64,000 bases of DNA from Paenibacillus sp. 481 (lineage in GTDB: Bacteria > Bacillota > Bacilli > Paenibacillales > Paenibacillaceae): positions 5,629,879-5,693,878 of the forward strand of contig NZ_CP075175.1 of NCBI RefSeq assembly GCF_021223605.1. The letters are read 5' to 3'. The translations under genes were made by a program, and so were the position numbers. How positions within the stretch are numbered: position 1 is the stretch's first letter; every line of letters begins with the position of its first letter. The notes below the pieces were generated by a model. The model did not search any database, was not told the DNA's origin, and saw nothing but the letters and a program-made list of their open reading frames with translations. Positions 8,299-18,005 of this stretch are shown here, one piece after another.

Positions 8299-9727
8299 AC
8301 TTAGCAAGCCTGGCCGTGTCGCTTACTCGCTGCCGGAATGTGACGTCCCTGAAATCGAGCTGCAAGAGCTGATTCCAGCTTCGCTGCTGCGCAGTCAGCC
8401 AGCTGAACTGCCGGAAGTGTACGAAGTGGATGTGATTCGCCATTATACCGAGCTGTCACGCCGCAACTTCGGCATTGACAACGGTTTCTACCCGCTCGGA
8501 TCATGCACAATGAAATACAATCCGAAAATTAATGAAGATGTAGCCCGTTTTGCTGGTTTTGCCAAGATTCATCCGTATCAACCGGAAGAAAGCATCCAAG
8601 GAGCATTGCAGCTGCTGTATACCCTCCAACAAGACATCGCAGCGCTCACGGGCATGGATCAGGTAACGCTCCAGCCCGCAGCGGGTGCGCACGGTGAATG
8701 GACCGGCCTCATGATGATTCGCGCTTATCATGAAAGTCGTGGTGAAATACGCACGAAAGTTATCGTGCCGGATTCATCACATGGCACGAATCCGGCCAGT
8801 GCGACAGTAGCCGGATTGGACACGATTACGATCAAGTCTAACGAGCAAGGTCTCGTTGACTTGGATGCGCTGCGTGCCGTAGTGAATGAGGACACGGCTG
8901 CACTGATGCTCACGAACCCGAACACACTCGGCTTGTTCGAGGAACAGATCGTAGAAATCGCCCAAATCGTGCATGAAGCTGGCGGACTGCTCTATTACGA
9001 CGGCGCCAATTCGAACGCGATTATGGGAATTACCCGCCCTGGCGATATGGGATTTGACGTCGTGCATCTGAACTTGCACAAAACGATGAGTACGCCGCAT
9101 GGCGGTGGCGGTCCTGGTGCAGGTCCAGTTGGGGTAAAAAGCAAGCTGATCCCTTACTTGCCAAAACCAATTGTCGCCCAACGTGATGACGGATCGTTCT
9201 ATTTTGAGGATAACAGTGCGCAGTCTATCGGCCGTGTCAAAGCGTATTACGGCAACTTTGGTATTCTCGTACGTGCATATACGTATATGCGCACGTACGG
9301 CCCAGAAGGATTGTGCCGTGTCTCGGAGTGCGCTGTATTGAACGCCAATTACTTAATGCATCGCTTGGCTCCTTTTTACGACATGCCGTATCAACGTGTA
9401 TGCAAGCATGAATTCGTTATGTCAGGCAAAGGTCTTAAAGCTTTCGGCGTACGCACGCTTGATGTCGCCAAACGGTTGCTCGACTTTGGCTACCATCCGC
9501 CAACGATCTATTTCCCACTTAACGTCGAAGAGTGCATCATGATTGAGCCAACAGAGACAGAAAGTAAGGAAACGCTGGACGCTTTTGCGGATACGATGAT
9601 TCAAATTGCTCAAGAAGCGGCCACCAATCCGGAGCTATTGCTGAACGCGCCGCATCATACACCTGTAAGGAGACTGGACGAAACGCAGGCCGCACGCAAG
9701 CCCGTGCTGAATTGCTCTTGTTCTTAG
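8270..9727 (+). CDS. gcvPB: Glycine decarboxylase P protein, subunit 2
   Basis: This catalytic half of the P protein binds pyridoxal phosphate and decarboxylates glycine onto the lipoyl arm of GcvH. K271, in [20 protein letters not shown], is the PLP-binding lysine, followed by the glycine-rich loop. [26 protein letters not shown] and [10 protein letters not shown] are further family signatures. The frame is open from 8243, but the start at 8270 is preferred because GGAGG (8256-8260) lies 9 bases before it and homologues begin with KALIFELS. The product has 485 residues and ends in an extra CSCS tail. A bidirectional terminator follows. Confidence 0.96.
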   Translation: MKQDKALIFELSKPGRVAYSLPECDVPEIELQELIPASLLRSQPAELPEVYEVDVIRHYTELSRRNFGIDNGFYPLGSCTMKYNPKINEDVARFAGFAKIHPYQPEESIQGALQLLYTLQQDIAALTGMDQVTLQPAAGAHGEWTGLMMIRAYHESRGEIRTKVIVPDSSHGTNPASATVAGLDTITIKSNEQGLVDLDALRAVVNEDTAALMLTNPNTLGLFEEQIVEIAQIVHEAGGLLYYDGANSNAIMGITRPGDMGFDVVHLNLHKTMSTPHGGGGPGAGPVGVKSKLIPYLPKPIVAQRDDGSFYFEDNSAQSIGRVKAYYGNFGILVRAYTYMRTYGPEGLCRVSECAVLNANYLMHRLAPFYDMPYQRVCKHEFVMSGKGLKAFGVRTLDVAKRLLDFGYHPPTIYFPLNVEECIMIEPTETESKETLDAFADTMIQIAQEAATNPELLLNAPHHTPVRRLDETQAARKPVLNCSCS

Positions 9728-9792
9728 TGTAGGCGTCTATCTACACCTGTTACCTTACGTACTGGGATTTACACTTTACTTAGTCCACAAAT

Positions 9793-9833
9793 AGAAGCAG
9801 GTTGTGCATCCTAGCACTTACCTGCTTCTTTTG
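9793..9833 (+). terminator. Bidirectional terminator between gcvPB and a solute-binding protein gene
   Basis: AGAAGCAGGT at 9793-9802 pairs with ACCTGCTTCT at 9820-9829, followed by TTTTG. On the other strand it also serves the convergent gene ending at 9844. Confidence 0.85.
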
Positions 9834-9843
9834 TGATCGCTTT

Positions 9844-11316
9844 TTAATTATGAATGATTTGCAGTACCGATTCGCTCAAATTGCCTCGTGGTGTTTTTTT
9901 AATTTGTTGAAGTAGACTATTTCCTTTTGACTCCCAATCTTTCAAAAATTCATCGACAGACTTTTTGCTGGCCAGCATTTTATACATCATTTGATGCTCA
10001 AGTTCTAAAATGTAATGAATGTTAGGTTTTTGTTCGAACAGCTTCGACATTTGAATGTCGTTCTTGTTGGGAGGAAGTGGCTTCATCTTGTAAAAAGCTT
10101 CAATGTTGTAGTTTGCTTTTTCCGATTTGTTAATTAAGGACTTGATGGAGACTAAGTTGTAGCTGTTGCGTGATTTTAATTTAATGATGTCTTCGCTATT
10201 GGAAAACTCAAGGAATTTCCATGCCAATTCGGGGTTGTTCGCTTTTGCATTAATGGAAATAATGTCAGACAATTGTATCGAGCTGTTTACACCTGGCATT
10301 TCGCGGTGTTCGGGTAAGGTTACCACATCCCACTCAAACGGAGTGAAGCCTTTGATTTTGCCTGCATTTTGCATCGCATCGTTAACCGACTGGGCAAAAA
10401 AATACGACCCAACGACCATTGCGGTTCTACCTGATAAGAATAAATCGTAATCAAGTGGTCCACTTTTCTCACTCCATTGCGGCTGCTCACTCATCACCGT
10501 TTTGTCCCGATACAACTTCACGAGTTTTTCCAACGCTCTTTTCCACTGCGGAGAGTTGACAAGCATCTTCTCTCCTTTTTCATCAAATTTAAGCAAATTT
10601 AACGGCTTCGTATACATATCAACGGCAGTATTAAGATCAGAACTATGTTGTGAGAAGCTAAAGCCGTACGTTCTCGCCTTCCCCTCACCTTTACTTACCC
10701 GTTGAGCAAGTGTAAATAACTCATCCCAATCCATCCCATCCCGCGGGAAATCTACCCCCGCTTCTTTAAACAATTTCTTATTGTAATAAATAGCGGAAGC
10801 ATCGAATGAAGGTGTTAAACCGTATAGCTTGCCATCGCCAAGCGCTTTAATTCCGTCGATAACAGCAGGAACATATTTCGTTAGATCGATGTTTTCTTTT
10901 TGTACTAACGGAGAAATATCTTTTAACAAGCCATCGCGCACTAATGCTTGATAGCTGTGCACGTCAGCTACGACGACATCTACCGGATTCGATCCGGTCA
11001 GTAATTTCTTTAAGTTGGCCAAGCCATCTTCCGCTTTAGCTGTTGGGTTATTGTGATCCTCGTAGCGTCTAGCATCTTGGTTTACAGCGGGCACAATTTC
11101 AATCCGGACACCCTTATTTGTAATTTCAAAAATATCTGTATATTGGTTTCTAAAATGAGAGTCATCAGAGATTCCGTTGAGAATACCGATACGCAATACT
11201 TGATTGCCTTCCCCTTTACTAGATTCACTGCTGGTGCATGCTGTAAACAACGGGATCATAAGAGACATCGCTAACGACAACAGCAGCACTTTTTTCACGA
11301 TTCGCTTGCTCTTCAC
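9844..11316 (-). CDS. Extracellular solute-binding lipoprotein (family 1), paralogue A
   Basis: This 490-residue lipoprotein has a signal peptide with basic start, hydrophobic core and lipobox FTAC (Cys at about residue 27), and a Ser/Gly linker. A bacterial extracellular solute-binding protein type 1 fold follows, with the LTPSFDASAIYYNKKLFKEAG and DGMDWDELFTLAQRVSKGEG blocks. The start is GTG, set by AAGGAGG 9 bases upstream. It would be anchored on the outer face of the membrane. It is clearly homologous along its length to the next gene (paralogue B) and has no permease or ATPase partner nearby. The lack of a transporter and the closeness of two chemoreceptors suggest, as inference only, a sensory rather than transport role. 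The ligand cannot be read from sequence. Confidence 0.88.
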   Translation of the reverse strand: MKSKRIVKKVLLLSLAMSLMIPLFTACTSSESSKGEGNQVLRIGILNGISDDSHFRNQYTDIFEITNKGVRIEIVPAVNQDARRYEDHNNPTAKAEDGLANLKKLLTGSNPVDVVVADVHSYQALVRDGLLKDISPLVQKENIDLTKYVPAVIDGIKALGDGKLYGLTPSFDASAIYYNKKLFKEAGVDFPRDGMDWDELFTLAQRVSKGEGKARTYGFSFSQHSSDLNTAVDMYTKPLNLLKFDEKGEKMLVNSPQWKRALEKLVKLYRDKTVMSEQPQWSEKSGPLDYDLFLSGRTAMVVGSYFFAQSVNDAMQNAGKIKGFTPFEWDVVTLPEHREMPGVNSSIQLSDIISINAKANNPELAWKFLEFSNSEDIIKLKSRNSYNLVSIKSLINKSEKANYNIEAFYKMKPLPPNKNDIQMSKLFEQKPNIHYILELEHQMMYKMLASKKSVDEFLKDWESKGNSLLQQIKKTPRGNLSESVLQIIHN

Positions 11317-11423
11317 TCTGTTACTCCTCCTTGAATTGCATCAATTTTCAATATATTTGAAATAATACGTAACTTAGACGTAATAATTGGATATAAAGTT
11401 ACACTTTAACAACAACATTTTAT

Positions 11424-11472
11424 AAAAAAATCTCTTAGCAGCATGTTCAGCACATTTATGCTTGCTAAGAGA
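11424..11472 (-). terminator. Terminator of paralogue B
   Basis: TCTCTTAGCAGCATG and TGCTTGCTAAGAGA (11431-11445 and 11459-11472) form the stem. Seven As on the plus strand at 11424-11430 give the T-run for minus-strand transcription. Confidence 0.85.
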
Positions 11473-11497
11473 CAATATTCATGGCAATGCTATGATA

Positions 11498-12973
11498 TTA
11501 TTTACCATAAACCTCTTTTTGAATGAGATTATCCATTTTACCAGATGGATTTTTCTTAATATGCTGCAGCATATCGTTACCTCTTGTTTCCCACTCTTTT
11601 AAACCGTCTGCCACTGATTTTTTACCGGAAATAATCTCACCAATAATTCGAGCTTGCAAGTCACTCATATAGCGCAGACTCGGTCTTTCTCGTTGCAACT
11701 CTTGCTGCTTAATCGCTGAAGCGTCCGGCACATTCAATTTCAGCTTATAGAAGGCTTCCGCGTTAAAATTGAGCCCCTCTTTTTGTTTCAGTACAGATTG
11801 GCTATTGACGAGTTGATACGAGCTGCGAGATTTAAGCTTGATCATTTCGGGACTATTGACGAACTTAACAAATTCCCAAGCCAGATCTGGATTTGTCGCT
11901 TTGTTATTGATCGCCGTCATATCCGATAAGTAATAACCACCACTCACGCCAGGAGCTTCATGATGCTCAGGTAAAGTGACAACATCCCACTCGAACGGAG
12001 TTAATCCTTTAACTTTATTCCCCATATTCATGACCGTATTGAGTTCATCCGTATAACCATAGTGGCCTATTACCATTGCTGTTTTGTTGGATAGGAACAA
12101 ATCATACGCAAGCGGGCCTTCTCTGCGTTCCTGCTGAGAATCGTCCTCTTGATACATCACTTTTTCTTTGCTCAAGCTGCTCAATTGTTCGAGAAACTTT
12201 TTCCATTGAGGTCCGTTCACGACCATTTTCTCAGCTTTATCGTCATATTCGCGCATATTTAGCGGTGCTGTGTAATGATAGAGTTGATAGTACAGACTCG
12301 ATGGGTATTTATCAAAATTAAAACCATACGTACGATCTTTGCCTTCGCCTTTGCTTACACGTTTCGCAAGCGCAAATACTTCATCCCAGCTCATTCCATC
12401 TGTTGGCAACGGAACACCTGCATCCTTAAACAATTTCTTGTTATAGAACAAAGCAGAAGAGCTGAAGGTCGACGTTAATCCATATACTTTGCCATCTCCC
12501 ATAGCTTTAATCCCGTTCATGATCGCGGGGATCATATCGTTTGTATCCACGTTGTCTTTTTTCATCAGCGGTTCTAAATCTTTAATGAGCCCTTCTTTCG
12601 CCAATTGAGAATGTGTTTGTATATCCGTTACGACAACGTCGACCGGCTGGGAAGAATTCATTAATTTTTTCATATTTTTAAATTCATCTTCACCTTTTTG
12701 AGGCTGTGACCAGTCCATATAACGATAACCTTCCTTTACTGCCCCTGGAACAATTTCAATCTTCACATTTTTATGAGCCAATTCAAACATATCGGTAAAT
12801 TCTCTCCGGAAATGGCTGTCATCCCCGTAGCTCGTCGGAATTCCGATACGCAATACTTGTTCGGCTTCTTGCTGTTTATCCCCACTGCTGCAAGCTGCCA
12901 ACAACGGAAATAGGAATGACATCGTTAACGTAAAAATAAGTAACTTTCTGGCAGTACGATGGTGCTTCAACAT
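11498..12973 (-). CDS. Extracellular solute-binding lipoprotein (family 1), paralogue B
   Basis: A 491-residue tandem paralogue of the previous gene. It has lipobox LAAC, the mature start VLRIGIPTSYGDDSHFRREF (paralogue A has a similar VLRIGILNGISDDSHFRNQY), and the shared blocks TFSSSALFYNKKLFKDAGVP and PFEWDVVTLPEHHEAPGVSG. The ATG is preceded by GGAGAGGAAG. The two genes are separated by 181 bases and a strong terminator, so each is its own transcription unit. It is presumably a surface-anchored binding protein for a sugar or related solute, but no transporter genes accompany it. A duplication followed by divergence of ligand range is the simple reading. Confidence 0.88.
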   Translation of the reverse strand: MLKHHRTARKLLIFTLTMSFLFPLLAACSSGDKQQEAEQVLRIGIPTSYGDDSHFRREFTDMFELAHKNVKIEIVPGAVKEGYRYMDWSQPQKGEDEFKNMKKLMNSSQPVDVVVTDIQTHSQLAKEGLIKDLEPLMKKDNVDTNDMIPAIMNGIKAMGDGKVYGLTSTFSSSALFYNKKLFKDAGVPLPTDGMSWDEVFALAKRVSKGEGKDRTYGFNFDKYPSSLYYQLYHYTAPLNMREYDDKAEKMVVNGPQWKKFLEQLSSLSKEKVMYQEDDSQQERREGPLAYDLFLSNKTAMVIGHYGYTDELNTVMNMGNKVKGLTPFEWDVVTLPEHHEAPGVSGGYYLSDMTAINNKATNPDLAWEFVKFVNSPEMIKLKSRSSYQLVNSQSVLKQKEGLNFNAEAFYKLKLNVPDASAIKQQELQRERPSLRYMSDLQARIIGEIISGKKSVADGLKEWETRGNDMLQHIKKNPSGKMDNLIQKEVYGK

Positions 12974-13067
12974 GATCGCTTCCTCTCCATTCTCTCTTGT
13001 AAAAAAAGGTTATAACTAACATAACGATCAGCACCTCTTTTACTTACACCTGTATACAAAATTCAAC

Positions 13068-13114
13068 AAAAAAAGCCGCGTAAAGATGGCGAAATATCCA
13101 TCTTTACGCGGCTT
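13068..13114 (-). terminator. Terminator of the first chemoreceptor gene
   Basis: A 17-base stem, AAGCCGCGTAAAGATGG with CCATCTTTACGCGGCTT, is followed on the minus strand by seven Ts. It is one of the strongest in the window. Confidence 0.92.
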
Positions 13115-13131
13115 ACTCGAACGATACCACG

Positions 13132-14853
13132 TTATGCCAGATTGAATTTTTGTACAATTTCCTGCATGTCATCCGCTAATTGCTTCAATTCATCAATCGC
13201 ACTCGTTATGTTTTCCATCGCTGCAAACTGCTCTTCCGACGCTAACACAACCGTCTGCACGTTGTCCGACGTCGCAGTTGCAATGCTGGCCATCTCATCA
13301 ACCGAAGCAGACAACTCCTCCGTGCCCGCAGACATTTGCTCGGTAGCAGCCGAGGCTTCCTGGACTTCAGCTGACACTTGTTGAACGATCCTTACAATGT
13401 CTGCAAACACTTGGCCCGCTTGCTCGATAACCTCTTTACCAGAAGCGACATCTTGTCGTACGACCGACATCGCGCTTACCGTTTCCTTCGTACTTTGCTG
13501 CATTTCTGTAATCAGCGCCGTAATTTGCTGTGCCGAGGTAGCCGATTGCTCGGCAAGCTTGCGCACCTCACCTGCGACAACCGCAAAGCCTTTGCCGCTT
13601 TCACCTGCTCGTGCTGCTTCAATGGATGCATTCAACGCAAGTAAATTCGTTTGCTTTGCGATATTGCTCATCACATCAACGATGCCGACGATCCGCTCAG
13701 AACGATCACTCAACAACGACACCGATTGCGAGGTTGTCGTTACGGATTGGTGAATAGATTCCATTTGCTCCATCGACTTATGCAAAATCAATTGCCCTTC
13801 ATTCGCTTGATCCGATGATTGGTTTGACAAATCAGCGACAGCGCTCGTATTTTCCACAATCGACTGAATGCCTCGTGCAAACTCTTCCAAGGCAGTTGCA
13901 TTTTCCTGTGAAGCTTGCTGCTGTACTTGCGCACCTGTTGCAACTTGATCCATGGAAGCGATAATCCGCTCCGTCGATTGGGTCGATTCCTGTGCATGTT
14001 TGGCCACATAAGTAGAACTAGCAAGTAGGGTTTGCGAGCGCTCTTGCACGGTGCGCATGATCGTCGATAACCCTTCCATCATCTTATTGAAGTCCCTCGT
14101 CAGCTTCCCAATTTCATCTTTAGCGTTGTACGTACCACGTACAGTTAAATCGCCCTGCTCAGCTAGAGCCATAAGCTGCTGCATCTTTTGAAGCGGCTTG
14201 ACGATCAGACGGACGATATACGTTCCTAGTGCCAGACAGAGCACTAATGCAATACCTGTCATCACCACACTACCTGAGGCCGAGGATTGCACAAGTTGGT
14301 TCGTTTTAGCTACTTCCTGCTCCCCGATTTTCTCATTCCATTGGATAAGTTCTAGCGACAAATCTTGTACAACTTTACGGACATCGCGTACTTCTGTTTT
14401 GTACTTGGCATACGCTTCTTCATTTTTGTTTACGCTCGCTAGCGCAATGGTTTCGTCAACTTCTTGTCGATAAGGTTGAAGTGCTGCTTCATATTTAGAC
14501 AACAGCATGAGTTCCTGTTTATCATCTGCGACTGCTTTGTACTGAGTTAGTAGAAGATTGTTGTCCGCTTGCAGCTCATCTACCTCTTTTTTGAGGATAT
14601 TCATGCGTGCCGGATCAGAAGAAACCATGAGTTCAAATAACGCGGTATCTATCGTGCGATTGTTAATAATCATTTGTTTGAGCCAAATAATACCTTTGAG
14701 ATGATGTTCGAAGAGGCTACTATTTTTTTGACCGATTTGCTGTAGCGAGTAGTTCGCATTAACTGATATTAGAACTAAAAACAATACACCTGTAGCCACA
14801 AGTGTGTACATCTTTACAGATGTCTTCCAATTTTGTAATTTGAGATTAATCAT
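13132..14853 (-). CDS. Methyl-accepting chemotaxis protein with 4HB sensor, paralogue 1
   Basis: This 573-residue receptor is built as TM1 (residues about 14-34), an extracellular four-helix-bundle sensor (about 35-190), TM2 (about 192-214), HAMP (about 215-268) and a cytoplasmic signalling domain. The hairpin tip reads [21 protein letters not shown], followed by [18 protein letters not shown], which contacts CheA and CheW. GAGGGACAAGA precedes the ATG. It is a close paralogue of the receptor ending at 16086. Signals would be sensed by the extracellular bundle, possibly through the lipoprotein pair encoded just downstream; that link is inference. No other chemotaxis genes are in the window. 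Confidence 0.95.
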   Translation of the reverse strand: MINLKLQNWKTSVKMYTLVATGVLFLVLISVNANYSLQQIGQKNSSLFEHHLKGIIWLKQMIINNRTIDTALFELMVSSDPARMNILKKEVDELQADNNLLLTQYKAVADDKQELMLLSKYEAALQPYRQEVDETIALASVNKNEEAYAKYKTEVRDVRKVVQDLSLELIQWNEKIGEQEVAKTNQLVQSSASGSVVMTGIALVLCLALGTYIVRLIVKPLQKMQQLMALAEQGDLTVRGTYNAKDEIGKLTRDFNKMMEGLSTIMRTVQERSQTLLASSTYVAKHAQESTQSTERIIASMDQVATGAQVQQQASQENATALEEFARGIQSIVENTSAVADLSNQSSDQANEGQLILHKSMEQMESIHQSVTTTSQSVSLLSDRSERIVGIVDVMSNIAKQTNLLALNASIEAARAGESGKGFAVVAGEVRKLAEQSATSAQQITALITEMQQSTKETVSAMSVVRQDVASGKEVIEQAGQVFADIVRIVQQVSAEVQEASAATEQMSAGTEELSASVDEMASIATATSDNVQTVVLASEEQFAAMENITSAIDELKQLADDMQEIVQKFNLA

Positions 14854-14958
14854 TCTTGTCCCTCTTTCCTTCGTGTTACGATTTCTGTTGTCTTGCGTTG
14901 CTTATTTATCGACAAAATACGACAAAACCTTTATAGTAATTAACATCCATTTATATAC

Positions 14959-15001
14959 AAAAAGAAGCATTCTCCACCTGACACTAGGAGAACGCTTCTT
15001 T
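14959..15001 (-). terminator. Terminator of the DUF421 gene
   Basis: AAGAAGCATTCTCC and GGAGAACGCTTCTT form a near-perfect stem with an 11-base loop. The minus strand continues with TTTTTG. Confidence 0.88.
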
Positions 15002-15039
15002 GCTTCAACTTATTCCCACCTCTAGAGGAGCTATAATCG

Positions 15040-15900
15040 CTACGTTTGCAACAAGGGGCCTACTTTAGCAATCGCCTCTTTCAAGCTCTTCGTGCATTGC
15101 TCCACTTTCTTTCGGTCTTGCTTTGTTTTTGCAGTTCCAGTTAACTGCTCTAGTTCGGTTGTGCATTTTTTCAAGGCGGCTAACAGCTGCATATGCTGAC
15201 TCGGATTGGTCGGGCTAATGCTGTCTTTGTATAAATCTACGAACAACTGACCATTAGAATCAACTTGAGCCGCATATACTTGCTCTGGTGTTAAGCTTAA
15301 CTGATTCAGTTCCGCCTTTAACCACTCCCGTGTATATCCTGCGGCAGCCAGTGGTTCATTCATGATGTTTCCATCTGAAATGACCGTCTGCGGCTCCGAT
15401 TCTGCAAGTACGCTAAGCCCGAGCATTTTAGCCGTGACCGGCAAATTTTCTTTTTTAAGCAAGACGTTAACTTGACCGTTAACTTCCATCGTCGCAAATT
15501 CGACGTCCGCAAGGGCAAACACCTGCTTGCTACGCAGTTGTTCCATTAATTCGTCCAAGGTTAGGCGCTCTTTTTTCAAATTATCTTCTAGAATCTTGCC
15601 TTCTTTAATAAGCACAGTGCCTGTCCCATCAATACCATCACGGAGCTTCTTACTTTTGAGTTGGGCAAATTCGATTCCTAGCGAAACGAGCGCCCATACA
15701 GCTAGCGATAAAATGCCTAAATACCAATTACTTTCCAAATCAAGCGATACATAGGCCGCAAGGCTGCCAATCGTAATGCCCGTAATATATTCGAACAAGG
15801 ACAGCTGCGAAATTTGCCGCTTACCCAGCATTTTCGTAATAAAGAACAAGACGACCACAGCTGTCAGCGTACGCAAAATAACTTCAAGAACGTTCTGCAT
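15040..15900 (-). CDS. DUF421 (YetF-like) membrane protein
   Basis: This 286-residue protein has three transmembrane helices in the first 85 residues or so (VILRTLTAVVVLFFITKML, LFEYITGITIGSLAAYVSL, YLGILSLAVWALVSLGIEF). The soluble DUF421 C-terminal domain follows, with the conserved GTVLIKEGKILEDNLKKERL and LRSKQVFALADVEFATMEVN. Members of this family (YetF, YrbG, YkjA, YdfR in Bacillus) are membrane-bound and often linked to spores, but their biochemical role is not settled. The C-terminal 80 residues are charged and helical and lie outside the usual domain. The start is firm: GGAGGAGGGAGTAT stands directly before the ATG. It sits between two chemoreceptor paralogues, each with its own terminator, so no operon link is shown. 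Confidence 0.9.
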   Translation of the reverse strand: MQNVLEVILRTLTAVVVLFFITKMLGKRQISQLSLFEYITGITIGSLAAYVSLDLESNWYLGILSLAVWALVSLGIEFAQLKSKKLRDGIDGTGTVLIKEGKILEDNLKKERLTLDELMEQLRSKQVFALADVEFATMEVNGQVNVLLKKENLPVTAKMLGLSVLAESEPQTVISDGNIMNEPLAAAGYTREWLKAELNQLSLTPEQVYAAQVDSNGQLFVDLYKDSISPTNPSQHMQLLAALKKCTTELEQLTGTAKTKQDRKKVEQCTKSLKEAIAKVGPLLQT

Positions 15901-16030
15901 ATACTCCCTCCTCCATCAATATCCGTCTGACCTGTATGGTTCATCCAACATGTATGTATACAGGGTGCAAAATCAGTATGTGGAGGAGTGAACTTTATTA
16001 TTCCACTTTTTCCATGGTAGAGGTAAATAA

Positions 16031-16061
16031 CAATCGCCTCGCTTAATAAGCGAGGCGATTG
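16031..16061 (-). terminator. Terminator of the second chemoreceptor gene
   Basis: CAATCGCCTCGCTT / AAGCGAGGCGATTG form a 14-base perfect stem with a 3-base loop, and TTATTT follows on the minus strand. Confidence 0.8.
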
Positions 16062-16085
16062 AGGAACACGATCGTAGATGGCGTG

Positions 16086-17810
16086 TTACAATTTGAATTT
16101 TGCGACTAAGCTTTGCAAATCTTCTGCGAGTTGCTTTAACTCGTCCATGGCTTCGCTAATGCTTTCAATCGAAGCAAGCTGCTCTTCAGATTCGGATACG
16201 ACAACTTGAACCGTACCCGCTGTTTCCGCAGCGATTCCAGCCATCTCATCAATGGAAGCCGAAATTTCTTCCGTGCCGGCCGACATTTCCTCGGTTGCGG
16301 CAGAAGCTTCCTGTATCTGACCGGATACTTGCTGGACAAGCGCTAAAATATGTTCAAACATTTCACTTGCTTGCTTCACGATTACGGTACCCGCAACAAC
16401 ATCTTCTTGTACATGGGCCATTGCAGATACGGTCTGATGCGTGCTGGATTGAATCTCTTCAATTAGCTCTTTGATCTGCTTCGCTGACACGGATGACTGC
16501 TCTGCCAGTTTACGCACTTCACCTGCAACCACTGCGAATCCTCTGCCACTCTCTCCGGCACGAGCAGCTTCAATGGAGGCATTCAAGGCCAGCAAATTCG
16601 TTTGGCCAGCAATCCCTGTCATAACGCCAACAATATTGCCAATTTGATTAGAGCGATCATCAAGCTCTTCAATGACAGAAGCAGTCGTACGTACAGATAA
16701 CTGAATCGAGTTCATTTGCTCAATCGCTTGCTTCAACGTACGGTTTCCTTCTTCAGCGCGTACGGCTGAGTGCGAAGATAGATCAGCTACACTGGTGGAA
16801 TTTTCAACGATAGATTGAATGCCACGTGCAAACTCTTCCAATGCGATTGCATTTTCTTTCGACGCCTGCTTCTGCATCTTTGCACCCGTTGACATATCTT
16901 CCATCGAAGCCGTAATCTTTTCCGTAACTTGCATCGTTTCTCGTGCATGATTAGCAACCGTATAAGAACTGTTCATAAGCAGATTAGAACGATCGTTAAC
17001 CGTCTGTATAATCGTAGACAAACCGTCAATCATTGAATTGAAATCTTTCACAAGCGTTCCGATTTCATCCTTGGCATTATATGTACCTCGTATAGACAAA
17101 TCTCCTTGCGAAGCGTTTGTCATCAGCCACTGCACCTCTCGCAAAGGATGAACGATAACACGAACGATAAGGTAGGCAAATGCCCCACTCACTATAATGG
17201 AAATAAGACAAATGACAAGCGTCGATTCTGTTGCCGATCTCGCCCAGTCTCGCGCTTGGTTCACTTGCTGTCCCCCAAGCTTTTCGTTGCGCGTTACAAG
17301 CTCGCCCAATACGACCTGCACTTTCGCACGAACGGGACGTACATGCTCATCGTATACGTCAAAAGCTTCTGCGCCGCGGCCTTGCATGGCCAGCTCTTTT
17401 GTCTTATTGTATTGTTGACGATAAGGTTTCAATAAGTCTTCATATTGTTTGACTAGCTTTAGATGTTCTTCATTTGCCGTAACTTGTTTGTAGCTCTTAA
17501 GTAACTTATTGTTACTATCTCTTAACTGGGAAATATACTCTTTCAACTTTTCTTTGTTAGCAGCATCATCTGACACCATCATTTCAAACAATGCAGCGTC
17601 GACAGAACGATTATTTTGAATCATATCATTCAGCCAAATAATCGACTTCAAATTGTAATTGTAAATACTCGCATTTACGCCCTCAATATCTTTTAAAGCA
17701 CGATAAGTGATGGTTGCATTGAGCAGTAAAAATAAAAGGCTCACACCTACGAGCAGCCCTATCTTGGTTGATGTCTTCAAATCTCGGAATTTCTTCACAA
17801 GCATTTCCAT
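16086..17810 (-). CDS. Methyl-accepting chemotaxis protein with 4HB sensor, paralogue 2
   Basis: This 574-residue receptor has the same order of parts as paralogue 1: TM1 near residues 18-36, a 4HB sensor, TM2 near 197-218, HAMP, and a signalling domain with [20 protein letters not shown] at the tip. The cytoplasmic halves of the two receptors are much more alike than the sensor halves, which fits duplication followed by change of ligand. GAGGGGAAGCAATACG precedes the ATG. The DUF421 gene lies between the two receptor copies, and both have private terminators. It acts at the inner membrane, relaying to CheA/CheW encoded elsewhere. Confidence 0.95.
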   Translation of the reverse strand: MEMLVKKFRDLKTSTKIGLLVGVSLLFLLLNATITYRALKDIEGVNASIYNYNLKSIIWLNDMIQNNRSVDAALFEMMVSDDAANKEKLKEYISQLRDSNNKLLKSYKQVTANEEHLKLVKQYEDLLKPYRQQYNKTKELAMQGRGAEAFDVYDEHVRPVRAKVQVVLGELVTRNEKLGGQQVNQARDWARSATESTLVICLISIIVSGAFAYLIVRVIVHPLREVQWLMTNASQGDLSIRGTYNAKDEIGTLVKDFNSMIDGLSTIIQTVNDRSNLLMNSSYTVANHARETMQVTEKITASMEDMSTGAKMQKQASKENAIALEEFARGIQSIVENSTSVADLSSHSAVRAEEGNRTLKQAIEQMNSIQLSVRTTASVIEELDDRSNQIGNIVGVMTGIAGQTNLLALNASIEAARAGESGRGFAVVAGEVRKLAEQSSVSAKQIKELIEEIQSSTHQTVSAMAHVQEDVVAGTVIVKQASEMFEHILALVQQVSGQIQEASAATEEMSAGTEEISASIDEMAGIAAETAGTVQVVVSESEEQLASIESISEAMDELKQLAEDLQSLVAKFKL

Positions 17811-18005
17811 CGTATTGCTTCCCCTCTCTAACTCTCTCTATCTATTTCATAGTTCAAAGATATATTTATCGGAATTAACAGCTAAATAATTTAGGCTTTT
17901 GGCACTATGTAAATTGTGCCATTTGACGCATATCCTTTTGGCAACAAAATAAAACTTGCCTTTCTGCAGAAAAAATCCGCGATCAGCAAGTCCTTATTTT
18001 AGCCT

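Noticed and set aside
13142..13753. Long frames on the plus strand opposite the chemoreceptor genes
   Set aside because: They are shadows of the repetitive Ala/Ser/Glu-rich receptor coding sequence and have no start signals.
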